64,000 bases of DNA, from positions 248,001-312,000 of the forward strand of contig JAUHXC010000004.1 in assembly GCA_030427205.1 (NCBI GenBank), written 5' to 3'. Of this stretch, positions 18,501 to 29,770 are shown in pieces. Source of the DNA: a bacterium (lineage in GTDB: Bacteria; Myxococcota_A; Bradymonadia; UBA7976; UBA1532). The number at the start of each line of letters is the position of its first letter. Within the stretch, counting starts at the first letter, position 1. The notes below the pieces were generated by a model. That model did no database searches, was not told the DNA's origin, and saw nothing but the letters and a program-made list of their open reading frames with translations. The translations under genes and the position numbers were made by a program.

Positions 18501-20945
18501 CGCGCGCCGCGGGCCTGGAACCGCGTCCGCCTCGACGGCGACATGCCCAGCGAGATCCGCCACGCCATCGCGGAGTACGCCGAGGTCGGCTTCCAGGTGC
18601 ACGACGGCAGCGTGCTCGAAGACATCCTCGTCCAGCGCACCCACGCCGCCGGCATCTACCTCATCGGATCGGACGCCGCGTCGCTGACCCGCATCACCGC
18701 GCTCGACCCGGGCATCCGCGGGCTGCTGGTGCAGGAGGGCGCCTCGGCCACCGTGACCGACCTGCGCATCGAGGGCGCCAATACCCACGGCATCACCGGC
18801 ACGGCCGCGGGCGCGATCACCATCGACGACTTCCAGATCCGCCAGAGCGGGACCGGCTTCTACTGGGACAACGGCGGCCAGCTGACGCTCACCGACGGGC
18901 TCGTCGAAGACAACAGCGGCCACGGGGTCTTGTTGACCAACGCCCGCGTGCAGGCCGAGGGGCTCACCGTCCGGCGCAACGACTTCAACGGGGTGCACGC
19001 CCGGGGCAGCACCCGCGGCCTCGTCACCCGCTCACACATCGTCGAGAACCGCAAGGCGGGCGTGGCGGTGCTCTACTTCAACGGGGCCGACCCGACGCTC
19101 TCGGTGGTGCGCAACAACATCTTCGGCAACGCCATCGACGGCTCGACCCACTACGGCACCGCGACGCCCAACCTGCGCGCCCGCGACGGCACCTCGTCGT
19201 CGGTGACGCTCAATACCGTCGGGCCCTATACGCCGCCCGCCGGCCACCACATCGTCGAGGTCTCGGTGAGCTATGACATCACCGCCGGGCGCGGCTACGG
19301 GCGCCTGCTCGACCAGAACAGCGCCGAGCTGGCCCGGGTCAACCGCAGCCAGCGCTACACCTTCTACGGCCGCAGCGACATCAGCGCGATGCGGGTCGAG
19401 GCCAACCAGACCGACTGCTGCGGCAGCACCAGCCTGACCCTCGACCGGGTGGTCTACCAGCGCGACGATACGCCGGCTCAGCTCGTCGTGCTCAAGGTCG
19501 GCGGCAGCATCGACGCCCGCGAGAACTACTTCGGGGTCTACCCGGACGTGCTCTCGGCCCTGGCCCTGTCGTCGACCGGCGTGGCCGACATCCAGGGCTT
19601 CGTCGGCGTGCCCTTCGACGACGCCTTCGACACCGGCCCCTACTACGGCGGGCGCACCATCGACGAGCCGGTCGAGTGGTCGGGCGTGGTCTACGTCAGC
19701 GGAGACGTGACCACCGCCGGCCCGCTGACCGTCGCGCCGGGCACCGAGATCCGGGTCGCGCCCGTCGACCAGAACCGCGACGGGGTGGGGGACTACTACA
19801 TCCGCCCGCTGGCCGCGGCGACCATCGTGGGCACCGCAGACGAGCCCATCGTCATCCGCGCCGACAGCGACGACGGCCAGCCCGCCGACTGGGACTGCCT
19901 GCGCCCCGAGGGCCCCGACAGCGAGATCCGCTGGGTGCGCATCCACGACGGGCTGTATGGGATCTACACCTCGGCGCCGGGCCTGGCGGTCAGCGACCTC
20001 GTCAGCACCGGCAACCGCAACGGCACCCGGGTGCTCGGCGGCGCGCCGACCTTCGAGCGGGCGGTCTTCAGCGACAACGCCAACGACGGGCTGCAGCTCG
20101 CCGCGGCGGCCAGCGTGACCGGCGCGCGCATCGAGCGCAACGCGGCCCGCGGGCTGCAACTCACCGGCGCCGCGGTCACCGTCGAAGACGCGCGCATCGC
20201 CGACAACGGCTTCTACGGGGTCGAGGCGCGCAGCGCCGGCCATACGCTGAGCTTCGTCGACATCTCCGACAACGCCGACCAGGGCCTCTTCGTCTGGGGC
20301 AACGGCGGCGCGCGTGTGACCGACTGCATCATCACCTTCAACGGCGGCGCCGGGGTCCTCGTCCGCTCCGACCAGGACAACCACGCCGGGCTCGTGCTCA
20401 ACCGGTGCAACGTCTTCGGCAACGCCAACGTCGAGGGCGGCGTCGGCGGCTGGACCTTCGCCCAGGCCAGCCCCAACCTGCGCGCCCGCGATGGCACCAG
20501 CAGCTCGGTCACCTCCGAGACGTCGGGGGTCTACCAGGGGCCGCAGCGCGCCTTCCAGGCCCGGATCACCTTCGGGATCACCGCCGGGCGGGGCACCGGA
20601 CAGCTGCAGACCGGCGAGGGGGTCGTATTGGCGAGCTACAGCCGCGATACGACCACCTGGGCCGGCGTCGACGCCGCCAGCCTGCGCGCCTTCGCCAACC
20701 AGACCGACTGCTGCGGCACCTCGACGATGACCCTCTCGGTGGTGCGCATGCGCACGCCGGGCATCATGCAGCAGGAGATGGCGGTCGGTGTCTTCGCCGC
20801 CGACCGGGTCGACGCCCGCAATAACTACTGGGGTGTCTTCCCCAACGTGCAGGATCGCATCCACGAGGCGCAGGTGGGCAGCACCGACTTCACCGGCTTC
20901 CAGCCGTTCGCCCTCGAAGGCGTCGGCCCGCGGGTGCTGCCATGA
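15516..20945 (+). CDS. Giant modular surface lipoprotein: Gly-rich stalk, bacterial Ig-like and PKD domains, duplicated beta-helix
   Basis: A 1809-residue lipoprotein starting at ATG 15516 behind GGGAG; the lipobox FALAC places the anchor at C19. Residues ~45-105 are Gly/Glu/Ala repeats (GEGGAGGEAG type). Residues ~107-635 hold about six tandem bacterial Ig-like (BIG2-type) domains with the recurring VTATYDG-V / TVSDD-GTVTG pattern. A PKD domain (SYTWAFGDGETVAG), another Ig-like domain and a second PKD-like domain (VRWDWEDDGQFDT) follow to ~915. The rest consists of two related parallel beta-helix regions (~915-1375 and ~1375-1809), each with NosD/pectate-lyase-like turns and an inserted ~90-residue module that ends ANQTDCCG. 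It is probably a large adhesin or surface-glycan-interacting protein. Confidence 0.85.
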   Translation: MSIRTIGFVLFIGGFALACDPGTEPADPPDAADAALPDDGGEAGMGGEGGTAGAGGEAGMGGEGGEGGAGGEAGTGGEGGAGGQAGEGGAGGAAGMGGEGGVQVVLESLRVTADSERLVVGQTARLIATGIYSDGAEADLTADARWSSDGPALAIGALLDDGQEVVALEAGGARVQAEVDGVVGQLELTAEALAAVAVRVEPEALVLPAGGTAELRAFARFNDDSEAEVTRLATWRSINPLVATVSDDDADRGTVTGVAPGSTRVTATYDGRVSSPVDVEVGAAALAELTLAPADAAGAVGETVTFTVTGRFADGALRDLTAQAEFAAEPALVLFDGAPGQARLVAAGEAAVTATVGDVTSAPSRLTVAPPRPVALAIEGGPAAIPVGGEARFTASATLSDGSRADVTDQVEWRADDPTVVRIEGGVATGLRVGATAVSAVLDGLESPQLPLLVEEAPLDRIEIEPAMPAVVAGRSVQLNATAVYADGARQDVTAIAAWDSDDPALATVGDGPEGGRVSGLAAGDVRVTATLDGVVGAVVVMVSAAELDAVVVTPIDGRLIVGETLAYTATATFSDGATLDVSEEAQWTIGDEAVATVSNRPGERGVVTALVVGETTVRATYDGQLSAPAAVVALPIPNVAPEAVLVCPDIGREGIALDFSGEGSRDVDGAIVSYTWAFGDGETVAGPQPLVSYTYGAGGRFTVELTVEDDEGARATARCDVEVTSAAAPTVRFIRPQGVRETTQGEVIEVLVDARAGAGRNIAGVALLLDGEEVDTAEQPPYEMQVEIPLEAETGATLRLVARAVDDTGEAASSAPVLLDVRNAPPIPLFVAVPTDLRRVTVDAGGVTDDTTPGEELEVRWDWEDDGQFDTPFDTVKTAAHEYPEQGVYTIRMQVRDNVGQLASLTRTVEFADQRVVFGDIESQVWSGTIIITGDVRLLPGHTLTVTAGTQVQFAAVDQDGDGLGDYDLTINGQMLVQGEPDRPVVFTVFGEDDRAPRAWNRVRLDGDMPSEIRHAIAEYAEVGFQVHDGSVLEDILVQRTHAAGIYLIGSDAASLTRITALDPGIRGLLVQEGASATVTDLRIEGANTHGITGTAAGAITIDDFQIRQSGTGFYWDNGGQLTLTDGLVEDNSGHGVLLTNARVQAEGLTVRRNDFNGVHARGSTRGLVTRSHIVENRKAGVAVLYFNGADPTLSVVRNNIFGNAIDGSTHYGTATPNLRARDGTSSSVTLNTVGPYTPPAGHHIVEVSVSYDITAGRGYGRLLDQNSAELARVNRSQRYTFYGRSDISAMRVEANQTDCCGSTSLTLDRVVYQRDDTPAQLVVLKVGGSIDARENYFGVYPDVLSALALSSTGVADIQGFVGVPFDDAFDTGPYYGGRTIDEPVEWSGVVYVSGDVTTAGPLTVAPGTEIRVAPVDQNRDGVGDYYIRPLAAATIVGTADEPIVIRADSDDGQPADWDCLRPEGPDSEIRWVRIHDGLYGIYTSAPGLAVSDLVSTGNRNGTRVLGGAPTFERAVFSDNANDGLQLAAAASVTGARIERNAARGLQLTGAAVTVEDARIADNGFYGVEARSAGHTLSFVDISDNADQGLFVWGNGGARVTDCIITFNGGAGVLVRSDQDNHAGLVLNRCNVFGNANVEGGVGGWTFAQASPNLRARDGTSSSVTSETSGVYQGPQRAFQARITFGITAGRGTGQLQTGEGVVLASYSRDTTTWAGVDAASLRAFANQTDCCGTSTMTLSVVRMRTPGIMQQEMAVGVFAADRVDARNNYWGVFPNVQDRIHEAQVGSTDFTGFQPFALEGVGPRVLP

Positions 20946-21613
20946 CCGTGCATCAGACCCGGCCGCCGTCGAAGCTGCTCGATCCCGACGGTCCGCTGCT
21001 GCTGCGGGCGCCGCGCATCCAGGACGCCGCGCCGCTCGCCGAAGCCCTCGCCGACAGCATGGACGCGCTGCGGGCTTTCATGCCCTGGGCCCACGTGCCG
21101 CAGACCGTCGACGCGCAATACGCGCGCCTGACCGATGTCATCGGCAACTACTGGAAGGGCTCTGATTACAACTGGCACATCTTCGATCCGCGGGACCCCG
21201 AGCGCGCGCTGGGCGCCATCGGCCTGCACCGGCGAGCGATGAACCGGGCCGCGATGGAGATGGGTTACTGGGTGCGCACCGGCCACGAGGGGCAAGGCAT
21301 CTGCACCCGCGCCGCCCGCATGATCCTGGTGCTGGCCATCGAGCACTTCGGCCTGCAGCGGGTGCAATGCGGCTACGACCTGGGCAATACCGCCAGCGGC
21401 CGGGTGGGCGAGAAGGTGGGCTTCGTCGTCGAGGGCGACCTCAAGGGCTACGGCCCGGCGGGCGACGACGCCATGCGGGCCAACGGTTGGGTGGCCCACG
21501 AGGTCAATCGGATGACCGCCATCGACCCCGAGCGGGCGCGCAGCCGCCCGTGGTATGCCGCCATGCGCGACCGGCTCGAGGTGTACGACTGGCTCGGCGA
21601 GCGGGTCGGCTGA
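20942..21613 (+). CDS. GNAT-family acetyltransferase, RimJ/RimL-like
   Basis: A 223-residue protein. Its ATG overlaps the previous stop as ATGA, so it should be translationally coupled to the giant lipoprotein. Visible features of RimJ/RimL-type GNATs are LLLRAPRIQDAAPLAEAL at the N terminus, MEMGYWVRTGHEGQGICTRA (acetyl-CoA loop), RVQCGYDLGNTASGRVGEKVGF and VEGDLKGY. These enzymes acetylate protein N termini, amino sugars or small molecules. The coupling is unusual because the neighbour is exported while this protein is cytosolic. Confidence 0.88.
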   Translation: MTVHQTRPPSKLLDPDGPLLLRAPRIQDAAPLAEALADSMDALRAFMPWAHVPQTVDAQYARLTDVIGNYWKGSDYNWHIFDPRDPERALGAIGLHRRAMNRAAMEMGYWVRTGHEGQGICTRAARMILVLAIEHFGLQRVQCGYDLGNTASGRVGEKVGFVVEGDLKGYGPAGDDAMRANGWVAHEVNRMTAIDPERARSRPWYAAMRDRLEVYDWLGERVG

Positions 21614-21686
21614 GCCTTTCGCCGCTCTGACATCGACCATGACCGCCTTGCGCGGGCCTGGCGGTTGATCGACAACGGTCGGCACG

Positions 21687-23975
<2,289 letters not shown>

Positions 23976-24148
23976 ATCTTTATCAGGTGTGCAAATCCCG
24001 GCAATCCGGCCTTACGCCCAGTCGCCGGCAAGATCCGACCCCCGAACCGCCTCGCGCCATCCACCGCAAAGATCCACCGCCCGAGCGCCTATTGCGTACC
24101 GTGCCCGACCCCGGCCTATGATGGCCGCTCCACCTCGACCCCGGCGGC

Positions 24149-27100
24149 ATGACGACACCCGACCCCCCGATCATCCTCCTGCTGTTCGCCAACGACCGCA
24201 GCGACGGCCAGTACCTGCGCAACCTGCCGGCCGAGGCCGAGCGCCTCGAACAGACGCTGGCCCGCCTCGGCGAGCGCGTGCGGGTCATCACCAAGGCCAA
24301 CATCACCCAGCGCGGGCTGCTGCGCCTGCTGCGGCGCCACGCGCGGCAGACCATCGGCGTGCACTTCGGCGGCCACGCCCACCCCGACGCGCTCTACATC
24401 GAAGACGACGCCGGCGCGCCGGTCGAGCTCAACGTCGCGGGGCTGGCCAACTGGTTCGCGCGTATGCCGCGCCTGCGCTGGGCCTTCCTCAACGGCTGCG
24501 CCACCCGGGACCACGTCGAGACCATCCACCGCAGCCGCCCCGTGCCGGTCATCGCGACCGAGCGGGCCATCTGCGACGACGCCGCGGTCGCCTTCGCCGA
24601 CGAGTTCTACGCCTGCCTCGCCGAGTCGTGGACCATCGCCGAGAGCTTCGCCGCGGCGCGCGACGCGCTGACGTTCACCGGCGGCGACGGGGCCCACCGC
24701 TTCCTGCGACCGGGCAGCGAGCCCGAGAGTACGGGGCCGCCGTGGCGCCTCGCCATGCCGCCGGACGACGGCGCATCCCGCTGGACGCTGCGCACCGAGT
24801 GGCTCGGCGCGGCTGAGACCGCCGCCGTCGATCAGACATCGCCCGCCGCGCCCGCCGCGCCGCTGGAGACGCTGCGGGCTCACCTCGAAGCGGCGCACGC
24901 GTCGCTGGTGCCGTTCTTCCAGCCCGAGCACGGTACGGCCTTCATCCGCGAGGTCTACGTCGAGCTGCAGATCCACTGCGATCCGCGGCGGCGCGCGCGG
25001 TCGGACGCCGAGGCCGACGCCGCCGAGGCCGACGCCGCCGAGGCCGACGCCGCCGACGCCATCTCGGACGGCCCCCGACGGGTCACCCTCGAAGGCCTGA
25101 TGGCGGGCGATGACGACCTGCCCTCCCACGGCCGCTGGGCCGTGCTGGGCGACCCGGGGGCCGGCAAGTCGACGCTGGCGCGGCACCTCGTCTGGCAGAA
25201 CGCGACGACCGCCGACCCGCCGCTGACGCTCTACGTCGGCCTGGCCGACTTCGCCGAGTTCCAGGGCGATCCGTTCGACTTCGTGCAGGACCAGGTGGCG
25301 CAGGGCGCCGGCGCCGCGGCCGACGGCATCGCCGACGCGCTGCGCGGGCTCGCCGCCGACGAAGACCGGCTGTGGATCATCTTCGACGGCCTCGACGAGG
25401 TGGCCCCCGACCGGCTGAACACCGCCCGCCAGCAGATCGAAGCCTTCGGCCAGCGCTGGCCGGGGGTGGCGATCGTCGTCTGCTCCCGCCCCATCGGCTA
25501 CGAGACGCTCGTCGGCTTCTCGCCGGCCCGGGTGCAGCCCCTCGACCGACAGCAGCAGCGCCACTTGCTCGACGGCTGGCTGGGCGAGGCCGCCGCCGCG
25601 CAGGCGCTCACCCGCATCCACGGCGAGGCGGCCCTGCACGACGCCGCCGGCAACCCGCTGCTCTTGTCGCTGATGGCCAAGCTGGCGTCCGAGGCGCCGA
25701 ACCGGGCGTTGCCCGCCTCGCGGGGCGGCCTCTACGGCGCCGCGCTGAGCCTGCTGCTCGCCCGCGGGCACAGCCCGGCGAAGCGCGGCCTGGGGCCGCA
25801 GACGTCGAGCGCCCGGCGGCTGCTGTCGATCCTGAGCGTGGCGTTGACCGAAGCGGGCAAAGAGGCGTGGCGCCGGCGCGCGGTCGAGAAGGCGCTGCTG
25901 GCGGCTGCGCGGGGCGACGTGGACGATCAGGACCGGCTGACCGGCGGCGAGTGGAAGGACGCCGGCGGCTTCCTCGACTGGGTCGCGCACGACACCGGCA
26001 TCCTCGCCGCCCACGACGGCCCCGCGGGGCGCTGGCGCTACCTGCACCGCAGCCTGCGCGAGCGGCTGGCCGCCGAGGCGCTGGCCGACGAGGGCGCCGA
26101 AGCCATCATCGCCCGCATCCGGGCGGTGGCCGACGATGAAGACCAGCTCGGTCGCTGGGGCGAGACGCTGGGCATGGCCTGCGGGCTGCTCGACGATCCG
26201 GCGGCGCCGCTGCGGGCGCTGCGGGATGTGGACGAGGCGCTGACGCTGCGGGTGCTGCCCGAGCTGAGCGGGCTGCGGCCGGCCGTGGCGCTGGACGTGC
26301 TGTTCGGCATCGAGCCGCGCATCGAGTTCTTCAACCACATCTGGGACGGCGAGACGCTGCACCGGCTGGCCTGCAAGTGGCCGCTCGACGAGGCCGTGAC
26401 CGAGCTGATGGCGCGGGTGACGCCGACGCTCGACCTCGACCGGCTCGCGTTCGTGCACCACGCGCTGACCGCGCTGGGGCGGCCGCCCGCGCGGGCCGCG
26501 TTCTTCGCCGCGGCGGGCCGCCCCATCGACGCCGCGCCGCACATCCCGTGGGTCCCGATTCGGCCGGGGGTGTTCCGCATGGGCGAACCGGGCGAGGCGG
26601 TGGCGGTGCACATCACCGCCACCTTCGAGATGGCGGCGACGCCGGTGACGGTGGGCCAGTACCGGGCGTTCGATCCGGAGCACCGTTGCCGGGGCGGCGT
26701 GGAGCACCCGGCGACCGCGGTGTCGTGGTGGCGGGCGTGGCTGTTCGCCGCGTGGGTGGGCGCGGCGCTGCCGACCGAGGCGCAGTGGGAGTACGCCTGT
26801 CGGGCGGGCACGACGACGCGCTTCTGGTCGGGCGACGACGCCGCCGACCTGGACCGCGTAGGCTGGTACGGCCGCAACAGCGGCAACCAGGCCCACCCGG
26901 TGGCCCGCAAGCCCGCCAACCCGTGGGGCCTGTGCGACGTGCACGGCAACGTCGACGAGTGGTGCCTGGACGGCCATGGCCCCGCTCCAGACGCCGGCGC
27001 CGATGGCGCTCCGCTCGCCGATCCGGCCCGCCCGCCCACGGGCGTTCAGCGCGTATTGCGCGGCGGATCGTGCATCGTCTCTGCCGGCGTCTGCCGCTCG

Positions 27101-27181
27101 GCCCAACGTCTCGCGCGCGGCCCCGGGCTCCGGCTCGACGTCATCGGCTTCCGCCTCGCCCGCCCCGCCCCAGCGCTCTGA
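24149..27181 (+). CDS. CHAT protease - NACHT NTPase - FGE-like protein with DGR-type variable C terminus
   Basis: A 1010-residue predicted conflict-system protein. Residues ~5-205 fit a CHAT (caspase-like) domain, with VHFGGHA (H76) and FLNGCAT (C117) as the catalytic dyad. A linker segment HLEAAHASLVPFF and an Asp/Glu/Ala repeat follow. Residues ~330-640 form a NACHT-type STAND NTPase: Walker A GDPGAGKST (334-342), Walker B LWIIFDGLDEV (408-418) and the sensor-like VVCSRPIGY. A helical region (WRYLHRSLRERLAAEAL onward) leads to an FGE-like domain at ~797-1010 (RMGEPGEA, LPTEAQWEYACRAGTTTRFWSGDD, GLCDVHGNVDEWC). The inferred mechanism is that the FGE tail senses a target, NACHT oligomerises and CHAT cleaves. 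The start has no strong Shine-Dalgarno. Confidence 0.92.
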   Translation: MTTPDPPIILLLFANDRSDGQYLRNLPAEAERLEQTLARLGERVRVITKANITQRGLLRLLRRHARQTIGVHFGGHAHPDALYIEDDAGAPVELNVAGLANWFARMPRLRWAFLNGCATRDHVETIHRSRPVPVIATERAICDDAAVAFADEFYACLAESWTIAESFAAARDALTFTGGDGAHRFLRPGSEPESTGPPWRLAMPPDDGASRWTLRTEWLGAAETAAVDQTSPAAPAAPLETLRAHLEAAHASLVPFFQPEHGTAFIREVYVELQIHCDPRRRARSDAEADAAEADAAEADAADAISDGPRRVTLEGLMAGDDDLPSHGRWAVLGDPGAGKSTLARHLVWQNATTADPPLTLYVGLADFAEFQGDPFDFVQDQVAQGAGAAADGIADALRGLAADEDRLWIIFDGLDEVAPDRLNTARQQIEAFGQRWPGVAIVVCSRPIGYETLVGFSPARVQPLDRQQQRHLLDGWLGEAAAAQALTRIHGEAALHDAAGNPLLLSLMAKLASEAPNRALPASRGGLYGAALSLLLARGHSPAKRGLGPQTSSARRLLSILSVALTEAGKEAWRRRAVEKALLAAARGDVDDQDRLTGGEWKDAGGFLDWVAHDTGILAAHDGPAGRWRYLHRSLRERLAAEALADEGAEAIIARIRAVADDEDQLGRWGETLGMACGLLDDPAAPLRALRDVDEALTLRVLPELSGLRPAVALDVLFGIEPRIEFFNHIWDGETLHRLACKWPLDEAVTELMARVTPTLDLDRLAFVHHALTALGRPPARAAFFAAAGRPIDAAPHIPWVPIRPGVFRMGEPGEAVAVHITATFEMAATPVTVGQYRAFDPEHRCRGGVEHPATAVSWWRAWLFAAWVGAALPTEAQWEYACRAGTTTRFWSGDDAADLDRVGWYGRNSGNQAHPVARKPANPWGLCDVHGNVDEWCLDGHGPAPDAGADGAPLADPARPPTGVQRVLRGGSCIVSAGVCRSAQRLARGPGLRLDVIGFRLARPAPAL
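25003..25056 (+). repeat. 15-bp coding repeat (Ala-Glu-Ala-Asp-Ala)
   Basis: GCCGAGGCCGACGCC is repeated about three times in tandem, with partial copies on each side. It encodes an acidic, flexible AEADA spacer just before the NACHT module of the CHAT-NACHT-FGE protein. Copy number could vary by slippage and change the spacing between effector and switch. Confidence 0.85.
27071..27145 (+). other. Candidate DGR variable region VR2 (in the CHAT-NACHT-FGE gene)
   Basis: These 25 codons align without gaps to VR1 and VR3 between the same constant flanks. At codon 12 this copy reads CAA where the others read CTG. At codon 6 it reads GGC versus GAC, and at codon 22 CTC versus GGC and TAC. All of these fit substitution at template adenines. 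The 3' flank past the stop also resembles that of VR1 (GATCAT, then TCAGGTGTGC 15-16 bp later). Confidence 0.72.
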
Positions 27182-27661
27182 TCATCGAATCCTGGTCAGG
27201 TGTGCTTTGGCCGGCCACCCGGCATGCCGCCCGGCAACCCGTGCCGGCTCTCCAGCCAGGCCCGGCGCGACGCGCGGCGGCCGGACCCCGGCAGCAACGG
27301 CGCGGTTCACGGCGCGGGCGCCCACGGCTCACGGGGGAGTCGGGAGGCCCCGCGGTGCGCGCCGCGGCGGCCGGTATCGGGTGTCTGCAGACGGAGGGAC
27401 TCGAGGCGGGAGCGCGTCAACCGGCGGCGGCCGAAAAAGTGGGATCACCGGCGTCCGGCCCACCCCCGCGGGCGAGCAGGCGACCCGAGCCACCGCTGAC
27501 CGCGCGGACCGCGATGACCGGCGTATCGGCCGGCGCTGTCAGATCTCGATGCCCGCCGCCGCGGGGCGACAAGCTGGTGGGCCTGCCCCGACGGACTGCT
27601 CAACGGCTCGCCGCTGTCCGTCGGCGCGACGCTATCCGACGGTGGCTGAGCCCGCCGCGGT
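27182..27661. other. Intergenic region, no gene recognised
   Basis: About 480 bp of GC-rich DNA between converging genes. The first ~30 bp match the region after the TIR-kinase gene (GATCAT then TCAGGTGTGC). At 27650-27674 CCCGCCGC and GCGGCGGG form an inverted repeat that brackets the stop codon of the minus-strand gene and could act in termination. I found no template-repeat-like AAC-rich copy of the variable regions here and no convincing reading frame. Confidence 0.5.
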
Positions 27662-29590
27662 TCACGGCGGCGGGGGCGCGCTCCAGAACACCTGGATGCC
27701 ATCGCCCACGCTGAGCACGAGGTCGTCGCCGCCGTCGCCGTTGAGATCGGCGGTCGCCGCGAACGGGCCGTTGCCGCGCAGCGCCGTGAACCCCGCCGGG
27801 CGCGAGGGGTCGTCGATCTGCAGCCGATCCTGAACGCCGCTGCTCACCACGACGACCTCGGGGCTCGGGTCGCAGTCGAAGTCGCCCAGCACCACGGCGC
27901 CGCCGTTCTGCACCGAGCCCTCGAACGCCTGCGGGGCCTCGAAGTCGACCGCCGCCCCGCGGGCGTAGAACACCTCGCCCCGGCCGGGCACCACCAGCTC
28001 TTCGAAGCCGTCGCGGTCCAGGTCGGCGTAGAGCATGTCCTGGGCGTCGCCGGTGACCTCGAAGAGCACCTCGGGCGCGCCGAAGCCGTCGTCCTGCCCG
28101 CGCATCACGAAGACCTGCGGCGGCGACAGCCCGATCAGGTCGAGGTCGCCGTCGCGGTCGATGTCGGCCGGCACGAAGGCCCGCGACTCGCGGGCGGGGG
28201 TGATCCGGGCCTCGGCGAAGTCGCCCGCGCCGTCGCCGACGAGCACCAGCAGCGACCAGCCGACGCGGTCGGCGTCGCGCACCGAGGTGATCACGTCGAG
28301 CACGCCGTCGCCGGTGACGTCGGCGACCGCCAGCCCCGCGCTGCTCGGCGCGATGTCGCCCTCGACGACGTAGAGCGCCCGCGGCATCTGAAACTGGCCC
28401 TCGACGTTGTCGAAGATCTGCGGCCGGCCATTGAGGCCAACGGCCAGGAGGTGGGGGAAGCGCCCGTCGCCGTCGAGGTCGGCGAGGGCGACCCGGGTCG
28501 CGCCGACGTCCCGGTCGAGAGTCGCCGGCGTGCTGAGCGCCGCGCCGAGGTCGCCGCCGGCGTTGAGCCAATACCGCAGGCGCAGCGGTGACCGGTTGAA
28601 CGGAGCGGCGTTCGCGCACACCACGTCGAGCCGACCGTCGCTGTCGATGTCGCCCAGGGCCAGGCCGACGCAGGCCGTATTGCTGCGGTAGAGGCGAGGC
28701 TCCACCGGCGCCGGCTCGTCGACGTGGCCGTCGCAGTCGTCGTCGACGCCGTTGCAGGTCTCGGCGGGCGGCGCGCCGCCCTCGAACTCGTCGACGCGGC
28801 CGTCGCAGTCGTCATCGATGACGTTGCAGATCTCGTCGGCGGGCATGAACACCCGCTCGCAGCCGACGACGCCGTCGACGCAGGTCGAGCGGCCCTCGGC
28901 GCAGGGCCCCGGCGCGCCGGTCTGGCACGGGCGCCCGGTCACGCCTTCGTCGGTCTGCCCGTCGCAGTCGTCGTCGAACCCGTTGCACACCTCGGGGGTC
29001 GGCTGCCGGTTGGCGTCGCAGACGAGCACGCCGTCGGCGCAGCGGGTCGAGCCCACGGCGCAGACGCCCGGCTCCCCCGACGCGCAGCCCATGCCGTCCA
29101 TGGCCTCGTCGAGGCGGCCGTCGCAGTCGTTGTCGACCCCGTCGCAGGTCTCGGCGGCCGGCTCGATCAGCAGGTCGCAGCCCGAAATCCCGCCGACGCA
29201 GATCGAGATGCCCTCGGCGCAGGGGCCGGCGAGGCCGGTCGCGCAGGCGGTGGGGACGAGGTCCTCATCGAACCGTCCGTCGCAGTCGTCGTCCCGCCCG
29301 TCGCACGCGTCGTCGCGGTCGGCGCAGCCTCCGCTGTCGGGCCGTGCCATGTCGGGCTGCGGCGCCATGTCGGACTGAGCCATGTCGGGCGACAGCGTCA
29401 TGTCGGCCTGCGCCATGTCGGGCGACGGCGTCATATCGGTCTGTGAAGCCATGTCGACCTGCGCCATGTCGGGCGGGTTCGCCGAGTCACCGCCGGGCGT
29501 CGCCGCGTCGACGGTCGCGGTGTCGCCCCCGACCGTGTCGTCACATCCGAGCGCGCTCAGTGCCAGCACCACGATCCAGGTACCGCGCAT
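27662..29590 (-). CDS. Surface lipoprotein with MopE-type Cys/Asp repeats and FG-GAP/VCBS beta-propeller
   Basis: A 642-residue protein starting at ATG 29590 behind GGAGGTGA. The lipobox is ALGC. A 50-residue Asp/Met/Ala/Pro linker of PDMAQ / ADMT type follows. Residues ~85-275 hold about five MopE-type units (CDGVDNDCDGRLDE pattern, each followed by a C-x-G spacer), predicted to bind metal ions and be disulfide-rich. Residues ~285-640 are FG-GAP/VCBS repeats (LALGDIDSDGRLDVV, VALADLDGDGRF, VADVTGDGVLDVI and others), an extracellular seven-bladed propeller type. It is probably a cell-surface adhesin. The upstream region holds a block of the dispersed repeat family. Confidence 0.88.
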   Translation of the reverse strand: MRGTWIVVLALSALGCDDTVGGDTATVDAATPGGDSANPPDMAQVDMASQTDMTPSPDMAQADMTLSPDMAQSDMAPQPDMARPDSGGCADRDDACDGRDDDCDGRFDEDLVPTACATGLAGPCAEGISICVGGISGCDLLIEPAAETCDGVDNDCDGRLDEAMDGMGCASGEPGVCAVGSTRCADGVLVCDANRQPTPEVCNGFDDDCDGQTDEGVTGRPCQTGAPGPCAEGRSTCVDGVVGCERVFMPADEICNVIDDDCDGRVDEFEGGAPPAETCNGVDDDCDGHVDEPAPVEPRLYRSNTACVGLALGDIDSDGRLDVVCANAAPFNRSPLRLRYWLNAGGDLGAALSTPATLDRDVGATRVALADLDGDGRFPHLLAVGLNGRPQIFDNVEGQFQMPRALYVVEGDIAPSSAGLAVADVTGDGVLDVITSVRDADRVGWSLLVLVGDGAGDFAEARITPARESRAFVPADIDRDGDLDLIGLSPPQVFVMRGQDDGFGAPEVLFEVTGDAQDMLYADLDRDGFEELVVPGRGEVFYARGAAVDFEAPQAFEGSVQNGGAVVLGDFDCDPSPEVVVVSSGVQDRLQIDDPSRPAGFTALRGNGPFAATADLNGDGGDDLVLSVGDGIQVFWSAPPPP

Positions 29591-29690
29591 CGCCTTCACC
29601 TCCCCGCTTCGAGCGACGGCCATACTACCGCAACTGCCGCGCCCGCTGCCGGTCACGCGGCGTCCGTCGTCGGTGACTTTGCGGGGCCCG

Positions 29691-29770
29691 CAACCAGGTG
29701 CAACCAGGTGCAACCAGGTGCTGCTGCAACCAGGTGCCGGGCATATGTTCGGGCATATGTTCGAAAATGC
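29691..29770 (+). repeat. Dispersed repeat, compound copy
   Basis: CAACCAGGTG occurs three times directly in tandem, then once more after CTGCTG, leading into CCGGGCATATGTTCGG and a second GGGCATATGTTCG. The core CCGGGCATATGTTCGG is a partial palindrome centred on CATATG. It lies ~100 bp upstream of the MopE/VCBS gene start. Confidence 0.8.

Noticed and set aside
15471..18998. Very long minus-strand open frame opposite the giant lipoprotein, and similar antisense frames at 4607-6679, 11365-13641, 21504-23705, 24116-27106 and 49887-52421
   Set aside because: These are shadows of real genes in GC-rich DNA. They are dominated by Arg, Gly, Ala, Val, Asp and His without domains. In two cases (4607-6679 and 49887-52421) only the end of the frame is a real gene.
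23976..24148. Possible template repeat or CRISPR-like element between the TIR and CHAT genes
   Set aside because: No AAC-rich copy of the variable region and no regularly spaced repeats are present. Only the short shared 3' flank is found.
27182..27661. Several short plus-strand frames after the CHAT-NACHT gene
   Set aside because: They have no ribosome-binding site and no coherent composition, and they continue the previous gene in wrong frames.
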